This document shows positions 1-5,697 of a DNA stretch of 14,330 bases, piece after piece (position 1 is the stretch's first letter; each line of letters starts with the position of its first letter). A model generated the notes under the pieces. The model did no database searches and was not told the origin of the DNA. It saw nothing but the letters and a program-made list of their open reading frames with translations. The position numbers and the translations under genes were made by a program. This stretch comes from Thiobacillus sp. UBA2597 (GTDB lineage: Bacteria > Pseudomonadota > Gammaproteobacteria > Burkholderiales > Thiobacillaceae). The stretch lies in NCBI GenBank assembly GCA_002339725.1, contig DDKN01000074.1, positions 1-14,330 on the forward strand. The letters are read 5' to 3'.

Positions 1-75
1 GAAGGCATCCTGCCGACCGCGCCTGAAGCCGGTGGTGGTGGTCGCGACGCTGAGATCACCTCGACTCGCAGCTGA
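1..75 (+). CDS. C-terminal end of upstream gene, possibly a CsoS1-type carboxysome shell protein
   Basis: Frame 1 is open from the window edge to a TGA at 73-75 and encodes about 24 residues beginning EGILPTAP, followed by a glycine-rich tail. Single-domain BMC shell proteins often end their fold with a segment of the type VExILP and may carry a short low-complexity tail, so this fits a CsoS1 paralogue with a C-terminal extension. The gene sits directly upstream of bfr-acRAF-mcdAB, where csoS1 genes are common in alpha-carboxysome operons. The identification is mostly contextual because only the tail is visible. The stop lies 8 bp before the next start codon. Confidence 0.4.
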   Translation, partial: EGILPTAPEAGGGGRDAEITSTRS

Positions 76-83
76 CCGCCGGG

Positions 84-518
84 ATGAGTGCCGATCCGCG
101 TACCCTGGGTTGGCTGATGCGCGCGCTCACCCACGAGATGAGCGCCGTCCAGCAGTATCTGGCGCAGAGCGTGCTCGCCCGCTTGTGGGGCGACGAGGCG
201 TTGGCGCAGAAACTGCGCCACGAGGCGGTCGAGGAACTGGAACATGCGGAGCGCCTGATGGAGCGGCTGATCGTGCTTGGCGTGGCGCCCTCCGCCGGCA
301 ACCTGCCACCCGCGCGGCTCGGTCGTGCGGTGGAGGAACTGCTGGCCGCCGATCGCCGGCTCGAGGTTGATGCCGTGCGTCTGTATCAGGAGGCCGCCGC
401 CCATGCCCGCCGCATGCGCGATACCGACAGCGCAGCCTTGCTCGAGGACATCCTGCGCGAGGAGGCGGCACATGTGCAGGAACTGGACGCGCTGATGACG
501 GGGGAGCGGCATGGTTGA
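84..518 (+). CDS. Carboxysome-operon bacterioferritin-like protein, predicted to lack haem
   Basis: This 144-residue four-helix protein belongs to the bacterioferritin family. It aligns without gaps to the recalled E. coli Bfr sequence (158 aa), and all six diiron ferroxidase ligands fall at the same numbers: E18, E51, H54, E94, E127 and H130. That supports the ATG at 84 as the start, although no clear Shine-Dalgarno precedes it. The haem-ligating Met52 of E. coli Bfr is Leu here, inside the E51-L-E-H54 motif, and the protein ends at the end of helix D, so the short C-terminal helix E is missing. A diiron centre without haem is therefore predicted. Bfr-like genes are frequent in alpha-carboxysome operons, but their role there is not settled. 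The 3' end overlaps the acRAF gene by 8 bp, which suggests translational coupling. Confidence 0.85.
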   Translation: MSADPRTLGWLMRALTHEMSAVQQYLAQSVLARLWGDEALAQKLRHEAVEELEHAERLMERLIVLGVAPSAGNLPPARLGRAVEELLAADRRLEVDAVRLYQEAAAHARRMRDTDSAALLEDILREEAAHVQELDALMTGERHG

Positions 519-777
519 TCTACCCGAGGCCTGGGAGTCGCGCGGCAAGCCGCCGAACCTGTTCCGGCGCTTCGAGTTCGAGCGCTACAGCGCCACCCGC
601 GCCTTCCTGGATGCGCTCGCAGCCTTGACCGAGGAGGTCGGCCTGCATCCGCAGAACATCAATTTCGGCACCACCTATGTGAATGTCACGCTGGAGGCGG
701 CGGGGGGTGAACTGGGCGAGGCCGAACTGCTGCTGGCCAGGCGCATCAACGCCCTGTACAAGCCGACAGGGGACTGA
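511..777 (+). CDS. acRAF, alpha-carboxysome RuBisCO assembly factor (degenerate pterin dehydratase fold)
   Basis: This 88-residue protein has the pterin-4a-carbinolamine dehydratase (PCD) fold, with the core region GLHPQNINFGTTYVNVTL at about residues 44-61. True PCDs carry a His-His-Pro active site. Here the first His is Leu45 and only H46-P47 remain, and the downstream catalytic His and Asp positions are Ala- and Glu-like. This degeneration is typical of the carboxysome-linked PCD-like proteins known as acRAF, which help RuBisCO assemble instead of recycling pterin. The start at 511 overlaps the end of the bacterioferritin-like gene and has a GGGGGAG ribosome site. The next start (mcdA) follows 1 bp after the stop. 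Family and context agree well. Confidence 0.88.
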   Translation: MVDLPEAWESRGKPPNLFRRFEFERYSATRAFLDALAALTEEVGLHPQNINFGTTYVNVTLEAAGGELGEAELLLARRINALYKPTGD

Positions 778-778
778 C

Positions 779-1414
779 ATGGCAACCCAGGTCACGGCGA
801 TCATCAACCAGAAGGGCGGCGCCGGCAAGACCACACTGGCGATGAATCTTGCCGCCGGCCTGGCCCGGCGCGGGCAGACCGTGGTGATCGACCTGGATCC
901 CCAGGCCTCCTCGCTGCAATGGGCCAGCCTGGGCAGCGCGCCGTTTCCCGCGACGGTGAAGCAGATCAGCGGCAAATGGGATGCGCGCACCCTGCACCAG
1001 AACTACCGGGCCTATCGCCATATGGTGCTCGACTGCCCACCCTCGCTCGACAGCCATGCCTCGCTGCAGGCGTTGAGGGCCTGCGATGTGGCGCTGATTC
1101 CGGTGCTGCCGTCGCCGATCGACCTTTGGGCCAGCCTGCGCCTGCCTCAGGAAATCGAGGAGGCGAGAAAGGTCAACAAGCAACTGCGGGCCTACCTGGT
1201 GCTCAACCAGCTTGAACCGAAGAGCGCCCTGTCGGCCGCGATGCACGAGGCCCTGGCCGAATTCGGCATACCCGTGTTGGATGCCGTGATCCGCCGCCGC
1301 GCCGCCTATCGGGGCGCCGCGCTGGAAGGGGTGTCGGTCTACCAAATGGGCAGCCGGGGGGCGCCGGCCGCCGCTGAAATCGAAGCCATCATTAACGAGG
1401 TGATCGGATCATGA
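779..1414 (+). CDS. mcdA: McdA-type ParA ATPase, carboxysome positioning
   Basis: This 211-residue ParA/MinD-type ATPase has a deviant Walker A motif KGGAGKTT (K12 signature lysine, K17), a Walker A' motif DLDPQAS with D38 and D40, and a Walker B motif MVLDCPP around D85. Such ATPases bind nucleoid DNA as ATP dimers. In carboxysome operons the protein is McdA, which spreads carboxysomes over the nucleoid together with McdB. The start at 779 was chosen because it gives the canonical N-terminus directly before the first beta strand. The longer frame from 683 would overlap acRAF heavily. The last codons overlap mcdB by 4 bp (ATGA). The signature lysine agrees with the type found with alpha-carboxysomes. 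Confidence 0.9.
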   Translation: MATQVTAIINQKGGAGKTTLAMNLAAGLARRGQTVVIDLDPQASSLQWASLGSAPFPATVKQISGKWDARTLHQNYRAYRHMVLDCPPSLDSHASLQALRACDVALIPVLPSPIDLWASLRLPQEIEEARKVNKQLRAYLVLNQLEPKSALSAAMHEALAEFGIPVLDAVIRRRAAYRGAALEGVSVYQMGSRGAPAAAEIEAIINEVIGS

Positions 1415-1656
1415 CCAAACTCAAGGACAAGCTTTCCGCCAACGTGCGCAAGGCCAAGGCCGCACAGCAGGTGCCCGCGAAGAAACCCAGCCCGGAGCGG
1501 GCGAGCACCAAGCCGGCCAGCACCGCTGCGGCCGCGCCCGCGCCCGCGCCAGCAGCCCGCCCCAGCCAACGCCAGGCACCGGCCAGCCAGGCCCGGCCGG
1601 CCGGCATTCCCGAAAGCGGCAGCGCGCTGTTTCCTTCGCGCGTCTGGCCGGACTGA
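1411..1656 (+). CDS. mcdB: McdB-like carboxysome adaptor, small disordered protein
   Basis: This 81-residue protein has a Lys-rich N-terminus (MTKLKDKLSANVRKAK), an Ala/Pro/Gln-rich low-complexity middle at about residues 20-68, and a short C-terminal motif ending FPSRVWPD with Trp79. Small size, predicted disorder, a terminal tryptophan and position immediately after a mcdA gene are the marks of McdB, the partner that loads on carboxysomes and stimulates McdA. The ATG overlaps the mcdA stop (ATGA), so the two are probably translated together. Sequence conservation in this family is low, so the call rests mainly on position and the C-terminal motif. A 23-bp gap with an AGGTGA ribosome site separates it from cbbQ. 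Confidence 0.82.
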   Translation: MTKLKDKLSANVRKAKAAQQVPAKKPSPERASTKPASTAAAAPAPAPAARPSQRQAPASQARPAGIPESGSALFPSRVWPD

Positions 1657-1679
1657 ACATAGCGTACAGGTGAAGCGCC

Positions 1680-2591
1680 ATGCGTAACGACACTTTCATG
1701 CGAACCTATTCTCCGCGCCAGGAAGCGCTGGCCCGTGCCGCCGCCCAGCAGCAGGCGGCGGCGAGCCGTCCTGCCTCGACGGCCAACCCGAGCGACATCC
1801 TGGCGCAGTATCTGATCAAGCAGGAACCCTACTACCGTCCGGTCGCCGACGAGGTCGAGCTGTACGAGGCGGCCTACTCGGTGCGCATGCCGATCATGCT
1901 CAAGGGGCCGACCGGCTGCGGCAAGACCCGTTTCGTCGAATACATGGCCTGGCGTCTGGGCAAGCCGCTGATCACGGTCGCCTGCAACGAGGACATGACC
2001 GCCTCCGACCTGGTCGGTCGCTTCCTGCTCGATGCCGGCGGCACCCGCTGGCAGGACGGGCCCCTGGCGGTGGCCGCCCGCTATGGCGCGATCTGCTATC
2101 TGGACGAGGTGGTCGAGGCGCGTCAGGACACCACCGTGGTGATCCACCCGCTCACCGACGCCCGGCGCATGCTGCCCCTGGAGAAGAAGGGCGAGCTGAT
2201 CGAGGCCCACCCCGACTTCCAGATCGTGATTTCATACAACCCGGGCTATCAATCGCTGATGAAGGACCTCAAGCAGTCGACCAAGCAGCGTTTCGGCGCG
2301 CTCGACTTCAACTATCCCGCGCACGACATCGAGGCGGAGATCGTCGCGCACGAATCGGGCGTGAGCCTTGAGGTGGCCAAGAACCTGGTCCATATCGGCG
2401 AGCGTGCGCGCAACCTCAAAGGCCACGGCCTGGACGAGGGGCTGTCGACCCGGATGCTGATCTATGCCGGCTCGCTCATCGCCAAGGGCGTGGCGCCGCT
2501 GGCGGCCTGCCGCGTGGCGCTGGTGCGTCCGATCACCGACGATCCGGACATGCGCGACGCGTTGGATTCGGCGGTCACCACCTATTTCTGA
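1680..2591 (+). CDS. cbbQ: CbbQ, MoxR-type AAA+ RuBisCO activase motor
   Basis: This 303-residue AAA+ protein of the MoxR/CbbQ group has Walker A GPTGCGKT at 76-83, Walker B ICYLDE at 138-143, a sensor-1 Asn in SYNPGY near 187, and Arg204 as a candidate arginine finger in TKQRF. CbbQ hexamers hydrolyse ATP and, with CbbO, remove inhibitory sugar phosphates from RuBisCO. The protein has an Ala/Gln-rich N-terminal stretch at about residues 12-35. CbbQ proteins are usually near 260-270 residues, so this is an extension or the true start is internal (M7 is possible). The AGGTGA ribosome site before 1680 favours the annotated start. It is followed by cbbO, its obligate partner, after an unusual spacer. 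Confidence 0.93.
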   Translation: MRNDTFMRTYSPRQEALARAAAQQQAAASRPASTANPSDILAQYLIKQEPYYRPVADEVELYEAAYSVRMPIMLKGPTGCGKTRFVEYMAWRLGKPLITVACNEDMTASDLVGRFLLDAGGTRWQDGPLAVAARYGAICYLDEVVEARQDTTVVIHPLTDARRMLPLEKKGELIEAHPDFQIVISYNPGYQSLMKDLKQSTKQRFGALDFNYPAHDIEAEIVAHESGVSLEVAKNLVHIGERARNLKGHGLDEGLSTRMLIYAGSLIAKGVAPLAACRVALVRPITDDPDMRDALDSAVTTYF

Positions 2592-2689
2592 TTCAGGATA
2601 CGGGTTACGGGTTACAGGACACAGTCGTTTTGCCGCGCTGCGCCGCAGCGCGGATTGACCGAAACCTGAAACCCGGACCCTGAACCCCG
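2592..2689. repeat. Repeat-like spacer with nested inverted repeats between cbbQ and cbbO
   Basis: This 98-bp spacer interrupts an otherwise tightly packed operon. It begins with TTCAGG and a tandem CGGGTTA unit (2601-2616), then a near-perfect hairpin at 2633-2653 with 9-bp arms CCGCGCTGC and GCAGCGCGG and a 3-nt loop. It ends with two related units, CCTGAAACCC and CCCTGAACCC, at 2665-2687. The end units are roughly the reverse complement of the starting TTCAGG..CGGGTT block, so the whole spacer is an imperfect nested inverted repeat. The look is that of a REP-like or small non-autonomous mobile element. There is no T-tract, so it is not a normal terminator. No purine-rich ribosome site lies before the cbbO start. 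Confidence 0.55.
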
Positions 2690-5044
2690 ATGGCCATCCA
2701 TCTCGAAGAATATCAGGAGCTGCTCGAGGACCTTCCCAGCGGCGCACAGGACCTCCTGCGCGCCACCTGGAACGAGGCGGCGCGCGCCTTTTCCTCGCGC
2801 GGCCTGGACAATTACCTGAAAGGTGCCGTGGCCTTGCACAATCTCGGCCGTGGCGAGGAATTGGTCGTCACCTATCTGCAGAGCATGCCCGAGGTGGCGC
2901 GCGCCATCGGGGAGGATGTGCTGCCCGATGTGGTCAATTTCCTGCTTGGCATGGCCTCGAAAACCTCCGGCCAGGTGCTGACCCTGATCGTGGGCACTGC
3001 GCCGCTGGCGGCCGAACGCCTGGGCGACGAGGACGTCTTTCGCAATTATCTCAATGTCCTCTCGATCATGCTGGCCCAGGCGCCGCGCGGCCTGCGGCCC
3101 ATGCTGGAGAACCTCGACCGCCTGCTGACCCAGCTCACCCTGGGTGGCCTGCGCCGCTGGGTCATGTGGGGCGCCCAGGCCTACAAGACCGACTTCGAAG
3201 GCCAGGTCAGTTATTTCTCGCTGCAGAGCCCGGATTCCCTCTCGGTGCTGCAGCAGGAACGCAAGGGGACCTTGTTCGTCGATGTCCAGCGCCGGCTCAA
3301 CATCTATCTGCGCGCCATGTGGGGCCGGGACTTCTTCCTGCGCCCGACTGCGGGCGACTATGAAAGCCGCGAGGGCCTCAAGCCCTATATCGAGCGCTAT
3401 GTCATCCACATCGCCGACGCCTACGACGACTACCGCCCGCTGGGCGATGCGACGCCGCCTGAAGCGGTGATTCCGGGGGTCGAGATCTATCGTGCCGCGG
3501 CCAATCACTGCGCCGCGCATCTGGCCTTCACCAAGCAGCCGCTGTCGATGCAGATGCTCAACAGCACGCAGATGGCGATCATCGAAACCATCGAGGACGC
3601 CCGGGTGGAGGAACTCGCCTGTCGCCAGTTCCCCGGCATGCGCGCCTCCTGGCTGGCCCTGCATCCGCCGGCCGACTATCGCGAGCCACAGACGGTGGGC
3701 GATCTGCTCAACCGGCTCGCCCGCGCCCTGCTGGAAGAGAACAGCGCCGACCCCCACCCCTGGGTGCAGGAGGGCATCGCGCTGTTCCGGGCCGAGCCCG
3801 ACCTCAGCACCAACCAGGCGAGCTGGAACATCGGCGTGGCCCTGGCGCACAGCCTGGGCCAGATTCCCCTGCCGGAATACAACATGCGCACCGATGGCTT
3901 GCGCGCGATCTATCGCGACGACAACCGGACGGTGTGGGAGTCCGAGGAATACGACGAGCGGGAGGCGCTCGAGGCGACCTGGCAGCCCAAGCAGATCCGC
4001 AAGAAGGTCAGCCTGATGGAGATGGTGAACGAAGTGAACAACGAGTTCGCCGGCGACGACGCGGAAGAGATCTGGGTGCTGCCGACCGAGTTCTACCTCG
4101 ATCAGGAGGGGGTCACCATCAATTCCCTGGAAGGCCGCCCGCCGGTGGCCGACCCGGTGCATTACCACGAGTGGGATTACCAGATCCAGCTCGAGCGCCC
4201 GAGCTGGGTGACGGTGCTCGAGCGGCATCCCCAGGTCGGTGACCTGGAGCTGATCGAGAAGATCATCGACGACAACAAGCCGGTGATCTCGCGCCTGAAG
4301 TTTTTGATCGAATCGATGATCCCACAGGGCATGCAGCGCATCCGCCGGGTCGAAGATGGCGACGAGCTCGACATCAACGCCGCCGTGCGCGCCATGATCG
4401 ACATCCGCATGGGCCAGCAGCCCGACAGCCGGATCATGATGCGCTACAAGCGCAATCTGCGCGACCTGGCCGTGATGGTGCTGCTCGACATGTCGGAGTC
4501 GTCCAATGACAAGGTGCGTGGCCAGGACTACAGCATCATGGACCTGACCCGTGCCGCCACCGTCCTGCTGTCGGACGCGCTCGACCGGATCGGCGACCCG
4601 TTCGCCCTGCACGGCTTCTGTTCCGACGGCCGGCACGACGTGCATTATTACCGTTTCAAGGACTTCGACCAGCCTTACAACGACCTGGTGAAGGCGCGCC
4701 TGGCGGCCATGAAGGGCTCCTATTCCACGCGCATGGGCGCGGCCCTGCGCCATGCCGCCAGCTATCTCAAACAGCAACCGAAGAACAAGAAGATCCTGTT
4801 CATCATCACCGACGGCGAACCGGCCGACAACGATGTGCGCGATCCCCAATATCTGCGCTTCGACACCAAACGTGCAGTGGAGGAGTTGGCGCGCGACGGC
4901 ATCACCACCTATGCCCTTTCGCTCGACCCGCACGCGGACCAGTACGTTTCCCGCATCTTTGGCGCCAAGAATTTCACGGTGCTCGACCACGTCGAGCGGC
5001 TGCCGGAAAAACTCCCGATGCTTTACATGGGGTTGACGCGTTAA
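2690..5044 (+). CDS. cbbO: CbbO, von Willebrand A-domain RuBisCO activase adaptor
   Basis: This 784-residue protein matches the size and layout of CbbO: a long, mainly helical N-terminal part and a C-terminal von Willebrand factor A domain at about 590-784. The metal-ion-dependent adhesion site is complete, with DMSES at D600-S602-S604, T680 in the YSTRMGA segment and D708 in FIITDGEP. In characterised CbbQO systems, one CbbO sits on the CbbQ hexamer and its VWA domain recognises RuBisCO, so stripping of inhibitors is targeted. The ATG at 2690 gives the expected N-terminus but lacks an obvious Shine-Dalgarno, because the repeat-like spacer reaches the start codon. The next gene starts 3 bp after the TAA stop. 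Confidence 0.93.
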   Translation: MAIHLEEYQELLEDLPSGAQDLLRATWNEAARAFSSRGLDNYLKGAVALHNLGRGEELVVTYLQSMPEVARAIGEDVLPDVVNFLLGMASKTSGQVLTLIVGTAPLAAERLGDEDVFRNYLNVLSIMLAQAPRGLRPMLENLDRLLTQLTLGGLRRWVMWGAQAYKTDFEGQVSYFSLQSPDSLSVLQQERKGTLFVDVQRRLNIYLRAMWGRDFFLRPTAGDYESREGLKPYIERYVIHIADAYDDYRPLGDATPPEAVIPGVEIYRAAANHCAAHLAFTKQPLSMQMLNSTQMAIIETIEDARVEELACRQFPGMRASWLALHPPADYREPQTVGDLLNRLARALLEENSADPHPWVQEGIALFRAEPDLSTNQASWNIGVALAHSLGQIPLPEYNMRTDGLRAIYRDDNRTVWESEEYDEREALEATWQPKQIRKKVSLMEMVNEVNNEFAGDDAEEIWVLPTEFYLDQEGVTINSLEGRPPVADPVHYHEWDYQIQLERPSWVTVLERHPQVGDLELIEKIIDDNKPVISRLKFLIESMIPQGMQRIRRVEDGDELDINAAVRAMIDIRMGQQPDSRIMMRYKRNLRDLAVMVLLDMSESSNDKVRGQDYSIMDLTRAATVLLSDALDRIGDPFALHGFCSDGRHDVHYYRFKDFDQPYNDLVKARLAAMKGSYSTRMGAALRHAASYLKQQPKNKKILFIITDGEPADNDVRDPQYLRFDTKRAVEELARDGITTYALSLDPHADQYVSRIFGAKNFTVLDHVERLPEKLPMLYMGLTR

Positions 5045-5047
5045 GCC

Positions 5048-5677
5048 ATGAAAATCACCCTGCGCACCTTCGTCTTCATGGATTCGTTGCAGCCGCAGCT
5101 GGCGTCTTATCTGGCCACGTCCTCGCAGGGCTTTCTGCCGGTGCCGGGCGACGCCTGCCTGTGGATCGAGGTGGCACCGGGTATGGCGGTGCATCGGCTG
5201 TCCGACATCGCCCTGAAAGAGACCAACGTGCACCTGGGCGAGCAGGTGGTGGAGCGCTCCTTCGGCTCCATGGAGATCCACTACCGCAACCAGAGTGAGG
5301 TACTGGAGGCGGGCGACATCATCCTGCGTCAGCTCAACACCACGATGGACACGCGCCATGCCTGCCGCATCGCCTGGAACGAGATCATCCGCGGCATCAC
5401 CCCGGACCACACCACCCTGATCAACCGCCAGCTCAGGAAGGGCTCCATGATCCTGCCCGGCAAGAGCATGTTCATTTTGGAGGTGGAGCCGGCGGGTTAT
5501 GCCGTCTACGCCGCCAACGAGGCGGAGAAGGCGGCCCACGTCACCCTGGTGGACGTCAAACCCTTCGGCAACTTCGGCCGGCTCACCATGATGGGCAACG
5601 AGGCCGAAGCCGAGGAGGCCCAGCGCGCCGCTGTGCGGGCCATCGAGCAGCTCAACCGGACTGCCCGCCACAGCTGA
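5048..5677 (+). CDS. csoS1D: CsoS1D, tandem-BMC carboxysome shell protein
   Basis: This 209-residue protein contains two bacterial-microcompartment domains in tandem. The first half includes LRTFVFMDSLQPQLASYL and FLPVPGDACLWIEVAPGM. The second half includes GSMILPGKSMFILEVEPAGY, NEAEKA and VTLVDVKPFGNFGRL. This is the layout of CsoS1D, whose pseudohexameric trimers stack and have a gated central pore. The Glu-Arg pair implicated in gating is visible as E69-R70 in VVERSFGS. The N-terminal extension seen in some cyanobacterial CsoS1D proteins is absent. The gene starts 3 bp after cbbO and ends the plus-strand carboxysome series. Eleven base pairs downstream a convergent sulP gene ends. Confidence 0.9.
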   Translation: MKITLRTFVFMDSLQPQLASYLATSSQGFLPVPGDACLWIEVAPGMAVHRLSDIALKETNVHLGEQVVERSFGSMEIHYRNQSEVLEAGDIILRQLNTTMDTRHACRIAWNEIIRGITPDHTTLINRQLRKGSMILPGKSMFILEVEPAGYAVYAANEAEKAAHVTLVDVKPFGNFGRLTMMGNEAEAEEAQRAAVRAIEQLNRTARHS

Positions 5678-5697
5678 AGGCGCGTCTGTCAGGCGGG
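5664..5697. terminator. Possible weak bidirectional hairpin between convergent csoS1D and sulP
   Basis: Arms CCCGCC-ACAG (5664-5673) and CTGT-CA-GGCGGG (5686-5697) can pair around a 12-nt loop, with a CA bulge. The hairpin covers both stop codons. No T-tract follows on either strand, so any termination would be weak or Rho-assisted. Confidence 0.3.

Noticed and set aside
683..778. Longer N-terminus for the ParA/McdA gene
   Set aside because: The extra 32 residues overlap acRAF in another frame and have no ParA similarity. The ATG at 779 gives the canonical MxxxxAIINQKGGAGKTT start.
1520..1560. GCCCGC-type tandem repeats in mcdB
   Set aside because: They simply encode the Ala/Pro-rich disordered region and have no sign of a separate repeat element.
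2612..5671. Very long minus-strand open frame (about 1019 codons) opposite cbbO and csoS1D
   Set aside because: It is a shadow of high-GC third-position bias. The plus strand holds clear CbbO and CsoS1D proteins with intact motifs, while the minus translation is His/Arg/Gly-rich with no recognisable domain.
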